Part shown: positions 6,105 to 11,950 of the stretch, one piece after another
Numbering within the stretch: position 1 is the first letter of the stretch
Layout of the letters: every line of letters starts with the position of its first letter
DNA from: Streptosporangiaceae bacterium
GTDB taxonomy: Bacteria; Actinomycetota; Actinomycetes; Streptosporangiales; Streptosporangiaceae
Direction of reading: 5' to 3'
NCBI GenBank assembly: GCA_025934635.1
Contig: JAICWX010000229.1
Location: 1-14,014, forward strand
Length of the DNA stretch: 14,014 nt
The notes under the pieces: model-generated
Seen by the model: only the letters and a program-made list of their open reading frames with translations
Databases searched by the model: none
What the model was told of the DNA's origin: nothing
Made by a program: the position numbers and the translations under genes

Positions 6105-6809
6105 ATGACGCTGCTCGACAGCCGGGTCGTTTCTGAAAGCCTCGAGTCTTACGCGGGTAGCCTGCTCGCCGAGAGCACCTTCTTCTCCGGCCTCGCCGCC
6201 GGGGAGGTCCACCCGGCGCATGTCCGCGACGTCTTCGGTCAGTACTACCTGTGGCGCAACCGGTTCCACCGCTGGTTCGGGATGTGCGTCGCGAAGAGCG
6301 CGCCGGTCGACGAGACCCGGGACATCCCCCGCGTCCTGGGCGATCTCCTGACCTGCCTGCGGCACGCGATCGAGGTCGATCACCACCGGCTGACCTGGTC
6401 GTTCCTGGTCTCGCTGGGCATCGACGACCCGTCCCGGATCAAGGCCCTGCCGGTGACCGACTGCTACGCCGAGTCGTTCCTGTGCTGCTATGCCCCCGGC
6501 GACCGCAGCGGTGACGAGGCCCTCGCCGCCCTGGCCGGCCGGGGCCTGGCCGGCCCCAGCCGGGACGCGATCATCGCCAGCGCGCTGCCCCGGCATTACG
6601 GCGTGACTTCCGGACTCGAATACCTCAGCCAGCAAGATGATCTCGAGGCCGAGCACTGCCGGGCCATGTGGCGCGCGCTTGTCCGGGATCGCGCAACGGG
6701 CAGCGGGCACCTCATCGAGGCCGCCCGGCTCGAAATCTGGGAACATATCGCCTTCTGGGACGACGTGTATTACGCCCTTCTCGGAACGGAGAACGAGCTT
6801 GCCTCGTAA
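6105..6809 (+). CDS. Heme-oxygenase-fold (HDO / iron-containing redox enzyme-like) protein
   Basis: This soluble, helical protein of 234 residues resembles the Haem_oxygenas_2 / 'iron-containing redox enzyme' group. The best match is the C-terminal pattern 'RHYGVTSGLEYLSQQDDLEAEH' against a family pattern remembered as roughly 'rhYGls.e.leff..H...D..H', with 'IEVDHHRLTWSFLVSLG' matching the 'E....H...f...lG' helix. ATG 6105 is chosen because AAGGAG (6093-6098) precedes it by 6 bases; the frame runs back to 6063 without a better site. In canonical HDO enzymes an HxxxDxxH motif binds iron; here it reads Gln177-xxx-Glu181-xx-His184, and the central-helix Glu seems replaced (AGRGLAGPS). It may bind metal or heme differently, or have a non-catalytic role. 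The iron transporter gene follows 44 bases later, implying one operon. Fold assignment is fairly sure; activity is unknown. Confidence 0.8.
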   Translation: MTLLDSRVVSESLESYAGSLLAESTFFSGLAAGEVHPAHVRDVFGQYYLWRNRFHRWFGMCVAKSAPVDETRDIPRVLGDLLTCLRHAIEVDHHRLTWSFLVSLGIDDPSRIKALPVTDCYAESFLCCYAPGDRSGDEALAALAGRGLAGPSRDAIIASALPRHYGVTSGLEYLSQQDDLEAEHCRAMWRALVRDRATGSGHLIEAARLEIWEHIAFWDDVYYALLGTENELAS

Positions 6810-6853
6810 TACCCCGGCTGACATTCCGCGCCAGCGAAGACGAGGTAAGTGAC

Positions 6854-8470
6854 ATGGACGACGACTTCGATTACCGGCCGGGCGACCAGCGCCCGCGCGC
6901 CGGGACCCGCGCCCCGAGCTATCCGTACGGCGGGCCGCCCCGGACGGGGACCACCGGTCCCCAGCCCCGGCTCAACGGCACCGGACCGCTGCCGCGCATC
7001 GACGGCACCGGACCGCTGCCCCGCGTCAACGGCACCGGACCGCTGCCCCGCGTCAACGGCACCGGACCGCTGCCCCGCGTCAACGGCACGGGGCCCCAGC
7101 CCCGGCTCAACGGCCAGGCCAGCGGCACGCACGCCCGGGTCAACGGGAACGGCCAGGCGTCCACCCGCTATCAGCCGGCCAGCGGCCAGACGGGCGGGTA
7201 TCCGCTGATGAGCGGCCCGGGGATCCCCGGCTACCCGGCGGCCGGCAGCCAGGCCAAGGCGCGCCCGGGCGAGGCCAGGCCGCCCGCTCCCTGGCATCCC
7301 CCGGCGAACGGCCGCGGCAATCCCGGGTACCCTCCCGCCGGCGGACGGGGCTACCCGGAGGCAGACGGCCGGGACTATCGCGGCTACCCGCAGGCGGACG
7401 GACGAGGTTATCCGGGATACCAGCAGGCAGGCGGGCGGACCTACCCCGGGTACCCCGCGGCGGACGGCCGGGGCCAGCACGAATACGCGGAGGCAGACGG
7501 CCGGGGCCACGGATACTCCGAGGCGGACGGCCAGGGGTACCTGGAGGCCATGCTCGGCTACGACCAGGAGTACCCCGAGTCGGTGCCCGGTTACGACCAG
7601 GACTATCCCGAGTCGATGCTCGGCTATGAGCGGGACTATTCCCGGCCCGTGCTCGGCTATGAGCAGGACCATTCCCGGCCCCGGCCGGCCGGCCGCCGGG
7701 GTGCGCCGGCCGGTCCGCCGGGCGGCAAGCGCGTCCTGGGACGGCTGGTGCTCCTGCCGAAGGCCCTGCCGCTGCCGGGCCAGGCCCTGCGCGAGCACCG
7801 GGACGTATCCGGCGGCTGGCTGCGGCCGGCCGTGTTCGGCGCGATGGACGGCCTGGTCACCAACTCATCCCTGATCGCCGGCGTCGGCGGGGGCGGCGGT
7901 GCTCGCGCCGCGATCGTGCTGACCGGCATCGCCGGCCTGATCGCCGGCGCGTTCTCCATGGCGACCGGGGAGTACATCTCGGTGACCTCCCAGAACGAGC
8001 TGACCGCGGCGGAAGTGGAACTCGAGCGGCTGCAGCACCGCCACGACCGCGCCGCGAAGCTGGGCCGGCTGACCGAGATCTACATGGACAAGGGGGTCTC
8101 CCCCAACCTGGCCGAGGCGGTCGCCCGGCAGATCTCGGCCGACGAGGACCGGGCGGTCGCCACCCACGTGCGCGAGGAACTGGGGATCGACCCGGATGAC
8201 CTGCCGTCACCGCGGACCGCGGCGGCGGCGTCGTTCGCCGCCTTCACCGTGGGCGCGCTGCTCCCGCTCAGCCCGTTCCTGCTCGGGATCGCCAACCTCA
8301 AGCTGGCGCTGATGATAGCCGGCATCGCCGCCCTGGTCGGCGGGGCCGCGGTGGCGAAGCTGACCGACCGGTCGATGCTGCTCGGGGGGCTGCGCCAGTT
8401 CATCGCGGCCTTCCTGGCCACGGGCATGGCCTTCGCCGTCGGGCACCTGATCGGCGGCCACATCAGCTGA
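6854..8470 (+). CDS. VIT/CCC1-family iron (Fe/Mn) transporter with a long repetitive N-terminal extension
   Basis: This 538-residue protein is an integral membrane iron transporter of the VIT/DUF125 family, which moves Fe2+ or Mn2+ out of the cytosol. Residues 1 to about 310 are low-complexity and probably disordered: a 9-residue repeat (GTGPLPRVN), a Gly/Tyr/Pro-rich segment (GYP-ADGRG) and four 11-residue acidic Tyr repeats (LGYDQ-YPES). The VIT domain starts near residue 313 with 'EHRDVSGGWLRPAVFGAMDGLVTN' (Asp332), then 'SMATGEY' (Met369, Glu373), a helical cytosolic segment, 'EELGIDPDDLPSPRTAA' and three C-terminal helices. Typical members have about 230 residues, so the N-terminal half is extra. 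ATG 6854 has GAGGT 7 bases before it; the frame is open further upstream only as a shadow of the HDO gene. The stop overlaps tail-to-tail with the OmpR-type regulator. Confidence 0.9.
   Translation: MDDDFDYRPGDQRPRAGTRAPSYPYGGPPRTGTTGPQPRLNGTGPLPRIDGTGPLPRVNGTGPLPRVNGTGPLPRVNGTGPQPRLNGQASGTHARVNGNGQASTRYQPASGQTGGYPLMSGPGIPGYPAAGSQAKARPGEARPPAPWHPPANGRGNPGYPPAGGRGYPEADGRDYRGYPQADGRGYPGYQQAGGRTYPGYPAADGRGQHEYAEADGRGHGYSEADGQGYLEAMLGYDQEYPESVPGYDQDYPESMLGYERDYSRPVLGYEQDHSRPRPAGRRGAPAGPPGGKRVLGRLVLLPKALPLPGQALREHRDVSGGWLRPAVFGAMDGLVTNSSLIAGVGGGGGARAAIVLTGIAGLIAGAFSMATGEYISVTSQNELTAAEVELERLQHRHDRAAKLGRLTEIYMDKGVSPNLAEAVARQISADEDRAVATHVREELGIDPDDLPSPRTAAAASFAAFTVGALLPLSPFLLGIANLKLALMIAGIAALVGGAAVAKLTDRSMLLGGLRQFIAAFLATGMAFAVGHLIGGHIS
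6950..7111 (+). repeat. Six tandem 27-bp units (GTGPLPRVN) in the transporter gene
   Basis: Units start at 6950, 6977, 7004, 7031, 7058 and 7085. The three central units encode GTGPLPRVN with essentially identical DNA; the outer two read TTGPQPRLN and GTGPQPRLN, and the second reads GTGPLPRID. This recent, nearly perfect duplication keeps the frame and is likely to vary in copy number between strains. Confidence 0.9.
7310..7549 (+). repeat. Degenerate Gly/Tyr/Pro repeat (GYPxADGRG) in the transporter gene
   Basis: The segment encodes about eight imperfect copies of a GYPxADGRGY-like unit, for example GYPPAGGRG, YPEADGRD, GYPQADGRG, GYPAADGRG and YAEADGRG. Tyr and Gly dominate, with scattered Asp, Glu and Arg. 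Such sequence is typical of disordered, possibly self-associating tails. The DNA repeats have diverged more than the 27-bp array. Confidence 0.8.
7550..7681 (+). repeat. Four tandem 33-bp units of an acidic Tyr-rich 11-mer
   Basis: Units at 7550, 7583, 7616 and 7649 encode MLGYDQEYPES, VPGYDQDYPES, MLGYERDYSRP and VLGYEQDHSRP. Each has one or two Tyr and two or three acidic residues, which could bind metal weakly or interact with a partner. The array ends just before a basic Arg/Pro-rich linker into the membrane domain. Confidence 0.85.
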
Positions 8471-9227
8471 CGGCGAGCTGGTATCCCTCGCCGCGCACGG
8501 TCTTGATGAGACGGTCGCCGATCTTGGCCCGCAGGCGGCGCACGCATACGCCCACGATGTTGGAACCGGGGTCGAAGGCGTACCCCCAGACCGACTCGAG
8601 GAGCTGCCCCTTCGACACCGCCTGCCCGGCGTGCTCCATCAGCTCCTTGAGCACCAGGAACTCCAGCCGGGTGAGCGGCAGCGGGCCATCGCCCATGTCC
8701 GCCTCCATCCGGCCCACGTGCAGCGTGATCTCCCCGGCCCTGATGACCCGCCCGAAGCCGCCGTCACGCAGCTGGTTCCGCACCCGGGCCAGCAGCTCGT
8801 CCAGCGCGAACGGCTTGGTCAGGTAGTCCCGCGCGCCGAGATTGAAGCAGGCCACCTTGGACCGCACGTCGGCCAGGCGGGACAGCACGAGGACCGCCTG
8901 GCCCGGACGGTCGCGCAGCAGCTGCCGCAGCACGGCGAAGCCGTCGGCCCCGGGCATCACGATGTCCATGATGACCAGGTCGTAGGCCTCCTCCAGGGCC
9001 CGCTGGAGCCCGTCGCAGGCGGTCTCGGCCAGGTCGGTCAGCAGCCCTTCGGCCGCCAGGGCGCGGCTGAGGACGGACCGTATCGCCTCCTCGTCGTCGA
9101 TGACCAGGACGCGCGGCCCGCTCGGCGGACGCGGAAATACGGCTCCGTCGAATTCCTGCTGGTCGATCACGGCATGCCCATCGTCCCGGACCGGGCAGGC
9201 CTCCCGGGTCCCCGATTTTCCCGTCAT
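8463..9227 (-). CDS. OmpR/PhoB-type response regulator (orphan)
   Basis: This is a DNA-binding response regulator of about 254 residues. The receiver domain shows 'VLVIDDEEA' (Asp44, Asp45), the phosphorylated Asp88 in 'IMDIVMPGADGF' and Lys138 in 'DYLTKPF'. The C-terminal winged-helix domain (about 161-252) has 'PLTRLEFLVLKELMEHAGQAVSKGQLLESVWG' split across its first helices and the recognition helix 'NIVGVCVRRLRAKIG', ending in 'IKTVRGEGYQL'. The start is uncertain: ATG 9227 is preferred; the frame extends to 9329, and a GTG inside the Gln/Phe-rich lead could also serve, leaving a shorter N-terminus. No histidine kinase is adjacent, so its partner is elsewhere. It converges with the transporter gene, the two stops lying within 8 bases. 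Its own promoter must lie in 9228-9558. Confidence 0.92.
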   Translation of the reverse strand: MTGKSGTREACPVRDDGHAVIDQQEFDGAVFPRPPSGPRVLVIDDEEAIRSVLSRALAAEGLLTDLAETACDGLQRALEEAYDLVIMDIVMPGADGFAVLRQLLRDRPGQAVLVLSRLADVRSKVACFNLGARDYLTKPFALDELLARVRNQLRDGGFGRVIRAGEITLHVGRMEADMGDGPLPLTRLEFLVLKELMEHAGQAVSKGQLLESVWGYAFDPGSNIVGVCVRRLRAKIGDRLIKTVRGEGYQLAVS

Positions 9228-9282
9228 CCCATCCCGGCGGCGAATGGCCGCTCCGGACGGCATCGCGACGGCACACGATGTC

Positions 9283-9297
9283 CGTACTTCTAGTACG
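9283..9297. promoter_or_regulatory. Inverted repeat CGTAC-N5-GTACG
   Basis: CGTAC (9283-9287) and GTACG (9293-9297) are exact mirror arms around TTCTA, 56 bases upstream of the preferred regulator start. It is a candidate operator for the regulator gene; OmpR-type proteins usually bind direct repeats, so another protein may be involved. Confidence 0.4.
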
Positions 9298-9328
9298 TAT
9301 TTCGCCGCACCAGGTTCAAAGCCGAGCA

Positions 9329-9344
9329 TGACGGATTACCGTCA
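9329..9344. promoter_or_regulatory. Inverted repeat TGACGG-ATTA-CCGTCA
   Basis: Perfect 6-bp arms with a 4-base centre, in a divergent intergenic region. It can be an operator or a small hairpin; there is no T-run after it on either strand. It lies about 100 bases from the regulator start and 215 from the amidohydrolase start. Confidence 0.45.
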
Positions 9345-9526
9345 ACGCCGGCCGCCTGGATTGCCCGGTGCGAGCTGCGTTCACGGAAGGGCGTTGCGTA
9401 ACCAGGATTACCCGCCCGTTAGGTCAGGAAAGGCAGTCGCCGGGCGGCCGCGGCGCCAGCCGGGGCCGGGCGCAGCGGCGGGTCAGGCCGCCGATGGTCA
9501 GCTCGCCCGCGATCACCCCATGATCG

Positions 9527-9532
9527 TAGGAG
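9527..9532 (+). promoter_or_regulatory. Possible -10 element of the amidohydrolase gene
   Basis: TAGGAG at 9527-9532 resembles actinobacterial -10 elements and would place the transcript start near 9539, leaving a leader of about 20 bases with GGGAGG. TATGGT at 9533-9538 is an alternative but would remove most of the ribosome site. No clear -35 is seen. Confidence 0.3.
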
Positions 9533-9558
9533 TATGGTGCGGACCGGGAGGCTGGGTG

Positions 9559-11148
9559 ATGGAACTTATCGTCGAGGACGCCACCTTCGTCACGATGGCG
9601 GCCGAAACGGGGCCGGCGGACGCGATGCTGATCCGGGACGGCCGGATCGCCGCCATCGGCCCGGCCGGGCCAGTCCGCGCGGCCGCGGACGGCGCCGCGG
9701 TGGTGCGGCTGGACGGGGCCACGGTCATCCCCGGCCTGATCGACGCGCACTGTCACGTGACCGACGTCGGCTACCTGGCCGCGGCGGCCGACTGCAGCCA
9801 GCCGTCGGCGCCCGGCATCGAGGCGATCCAGGCGCGGCTCCGGGACGCGGCCGGACGGACGCCGCCGGGCTCCTGGGTCACCGGGGGCGGGTACGCGGAG
9901 TACAAGCTGCGCGAGAACCGGCACCCGACGCGGGCCGACCTGGATCAGGCCGTGCCCGACCGCCCGGCCGTGCTGTACCACACGTCCCTGCACGCCTGCG
10001 TGCTCAACACGGCCGCGCTGCGGGCGGCCGGGTTCGCCGACGGACAGCCCGATCCGCCCGGCGGCGCGTTCGGCCGGGACGGCGAGGGACGGCTGGACGG
10101 GGTGGTGTACGAAGCGCCGATGTTCGCCCTGTTCGAGGAGAACCTGCGGCGTGACATCGGCCGGATGAGCGGCGCCGGCCTGGTCCAGGCGGCGGGCCAG
10201 CGGCTGGCCGCGCTGGGCCTGACCGCGGCCTGCGACGCGGACCTGCGCCGGGACACGTTCGCCGCGTTCACCGAGGCGGACGCGGCCGGCCTGCTCAGCC
10301 AGCGGATCTACGGCCTGATCGTGCACGACAACATCGGCCTGGTCCCCCAGGGCCGCCACTCGCCCCGGCTGGCCACCGAGGCCGTGAAGATCTGGGCGGA
10401 CGGCGGGATGAGCAGCCGGACCGCGGCCATCCACGGGAGCTACCCGGTCCCGCCCTACGGCTCCGGCATCATGTACTTCGAGCCCGGCGAGCTGACCGCG
10501 ATGGTCCGCGACTTCGACGCCCGCGGCTTCCAGGTCTGCGTGCACGCCCAGGGCGACCGGGCGATCGAGACGGTCCTGGACGCTTACGCCGCGGTGCTCA
10601 AGCCCGGGTCGGGCAACCCGCGCCGGCACCGCATCGAGCACGGCGGGGCGATGTACCCCCAGCTGACCGAACGGGCGGCCGCTCTCGGCATCGTGATCGC
10701 GAGCCAGCCCGGGTTCCTGTCCGTCCTCGGCGACGGGTTCGCCGCGGCCTTCCCCCAGACGTGCGACCAGCTGTACGCCTTCGCCTCCTGGCAGCGGGCC
10801 GGCGTCACCGTCGCGGGGTCCTCCGACTCGCCGGTCATCACCGCCGACCCCCGCATCGGCATCCGCGACGCGATCCTGCGCCGTACCGGCGACGGCCGCG
10901 TGCTCGGGCCGGACGAGCGCCTGCCCGCCCGGGAGGCGCTGGCCCTGTACACCACCCAGGCCGCCTTCGCCTGCCACCGCGAGCACGAGCTCGGCACGCT
11001 GGAGGCGGGCAAGCTGGCCGACTTCACCGTCCTGGACGGGAACCCGCTCGAGCTAGAACCGGAACGGATTCCCGATCTCGGCGTCCTGGCCACGGTCCTC
11101 GGCGGGACCCCGGCCTACCAGTCAGGAAGCATCTTCAGCAATGGCTGA
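9559..11148 (+). CDS. Amidohydrolase (Amidohydro_3, YtcJ/NfdA-like)
   Basis: This 529-residue cytoplasmic metal-dependent hydrolase shows the whole superfamily pattern: an N-terminal beta-sandwich strand set, 'VIPGLIDAHCH' with the metal-binding His64/His66, 'EAVKIWADGGMSSRTA' with Lys277, 'VCVHAQGDRAI' with His329, 'HRIEHGG' with His357/His361, 'GSSDSPV' with Asp423, and the C-terminal 'LGTLEAGKLADFTVLDGNPL'. The length matches the YtcJ-like group, whose characterised member NfdA deformylates N-substituted formamides; most members have no known substrate, so neither substrate nor pathway is assigned. GGGAGG at 9546-9551 lies 7 bases before ATG 9559; the frame is open further upstream but without coding character. 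It overlaps the next small gene by 8 bases. Confidence 0.93.
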   Translation: MELIVEDATFVTMAAETGPADAMLIRDGRIAAIGPAGPVRAAADGAAVVRLDGATVIPGLIDAHCHVTDVGYLAAAADCSQPSAPGIEAIQARLRDAAGRTPPGSWVTGGGYAEYKLRENRHPTRADLDQAVPDRPAVLYHTSLHACVLNTAALRAAGFADGQPDPPGGAFGRDGEGRLDGVVYEAPMFALFEENLRRDIGRMSGAGLVQAAGQRLAALGLTAACDADLRRDTFAAFTEADAAGLLSQRIYGLIVHDNIGLVPQGRHSPRLATEAVKIWADGGMSSRTAAIHGSYPVPPYGSGIMYFEPGELTAMVRDFDARGFQVCVHAQGDRAIETVLDAYAAVLKPGSGNPRRHRIEHGGAMYPQLTERAAALGIVIASQPGFLSVLGDGFAAAFPQTCDQLYAFASWQRAGVTVAGSSDSPVITADPRIGIRDAILRRTGDGRVLGPDERLPAREALALYTTQAAFACHREHELGTLEAGKLADFTVLDGNPLELEPERIPDLGVLATVLGGTPAYQSGSIFSNG

Positions 11149-11338
11149 CCCGGCCGGCGAGATCGGTCAGCTCCGTGACGAGGAACTGCCCGCGGTCCGG
11201 GTGATCGTTCCGGCCGACCCCGGCGGCCGCACCTTCGACGACGACCTCGCGCCCGGCGACGTGATCTTCGACGGCAACCGGACGCCGATGCTCGTCTGGC
11301 ACGAGCGCTACCCGGCCGGCGGCTGGTCGCTGGCCTGA
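11141..11338 (+). CDS. Small protein of unknown function, 65 residues
   Basis: The frame begins at an ATG inside the end of the amidohydrolase gene (8-base overlap) and ends in TGA. The product is acidic and ends with 'DLAPGDVIFDGNRTPMLVWHERYPAGGWSLA' read in two parts: a compact beta-rich-looking segment with several Trp/Tyr and Pro/Gly. I do not recognise a family. The ribosome site is weak (AGGAAG at 11124-11129, 11 bases away), but coupling to the overlapping gene could compensate. GC-rich codon third positions and the clean overlap favour a real gene. Confidence 0.5.
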   Translation: MADPAGEIGQLRDEELPAVRVIVPADPGGRTFDDDLAPGDVIFDGNRTPMLVWHERYPAGGWSLA

Positions 11339-11368
11339 CCACCGCGGCGGGAGCTGAGGATTCTCGTC

Positions 11369-11374
11369 TAGGCT
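11369..11374 (+). promoter_or_regulatory. Probable -10 element for a leaderless transcript
   Basis: TAGGCT at 11369-11374 is a good actinobacterial -10 hexamer and lies 6 bases before the GTG at 11381, the spacing expected when the transcript starts on the first codon. No Shine-Dalgarno sequence separates it from the start. Confidence 0.5.
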
Positions 11375-11380
11375 GCGGTC

Positions 11381-11902
11381 GTGCCGGTTCTGATCGCGAT
11401 GTGCGGGTTGCCGTTCTCGGGCAAGTCGGTGCTGGCCGGGGCGCTGAGCCGGGAGCTGCGCATCCGGGTGCTTTCCTACGACGCCGAGCTCTACCCGGTC
11501 CACCGCCGCCGCGCGCCGGCCGGCTCGTCGGCGGCGGCCGGGTCCGACTTCGTGCAGGCGATCGCGCGCCAGGAGATAGCCGCGGTCCTGGCCCGCGGGG
11601 AGTCCCTGATCTACGACGACCTGCTGCTCGCGCGCGCGGACCGCCGCAAGCTGGCCGCCGTCGCGCAGGCGCACTGGGCCGACCTCGTGCTCGTCTACCT
11701 CGACACCCCGCCGTCGGTGATCGAGGAGCGCCGGGCGGCGAACTCGCGGACGCGGGCGCGGACCAGCGTCCCCGACGGCAACATACGGACCGATATCGCC
11801 CTGCTCGAGCCGCCGGACGAGGCCGAACGGGCCATCTACGTCAGCCCGGGCTATGTCCTGCCGGAGGTCCTGGCCGCGGTCAGCGCCCGTCTCAACCGGT
11901 GA
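11381..11902 (+). CDS. P-loop kinase-like ATPase (AAA_33 / predicted-kinase type)
   Basis: This 173-residue protein has a Walker A motif at residues 9-16 (GLPFSGKS) directly after the first beta strand 'VLIAMC'. It continues as in small kinases of the predicted-kinase group: 'YDDLLLARADRRKLAAVAQ', 'DLVLVYLDTPPSVIEERRAAN', and an Arg-rich lid (NSRTRARTSVPD). Members phosphorylate small molecules or nucleic-acid ends; the substrate is unknown. The start is a GTG with no Shine-Dalgarno but a TAGGCT element 6 bases upstream, implying leaderless translation. It is 42 bases after the small gene and 48 bases before the serine hydrolase gene. Confidence 0.82.
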   Translation: MPVLIAMCGLPFSGKSVLAGALSRELRIRVLSYDAELYPVHRRRAPAGSSAAAGSDFVQAIARQEIAAVLARGESLIYDDLLLARADRRKLAAVAQAHWADLVLVYLDTPPSVIEERRAANSRTRARTSVPDGNIRTDIALLEPPDEAERAIYVSPGYVLPEVLAAVSARLNR

Positions 11903-11950
11903 TCGGGCTGCTGCTGCGCGGCCAGCTGACGGCGGGGGAAGGATGGTCGC

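Larger units (their letters stand above)
9228..9558. other. Divergent promoter region
   Basis: About 330 bases lie between the OmpR-type regulator (-) and the amidohydrolase (+). Two perfect inverted repeats (9283-9297 and 9329-9344) lie on the regulator side. GGATTACC occurs twice, at 9333 and 9405, the first copy inside one dyad. The amidohydrolase side is very GC-rich and ends in a good ribosome site. No gene is supported here. Confidence 0.55.

Noticed and set aside
6950..7681. Possible CRISPR-like or intergenic repeat array
   Set aside because: Units are directly tandem, without spacers, and keep the reading frame into a clear VIT domain, so they are coding repeats.
6770..7798. Minus-strand frame with repeats opposite the transporter extension
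   Set aside because: It only mirrors the 27-bp and other repeats of the transporter gene; its start lies inside the VIT gene and no family is recognisable.
9424..10986. Open minus-strand frame of 520 codons opposite the amidohydrolase
   Set aside because: Antisense shadow; the plus strand has the complete amidohydrolase motif set.
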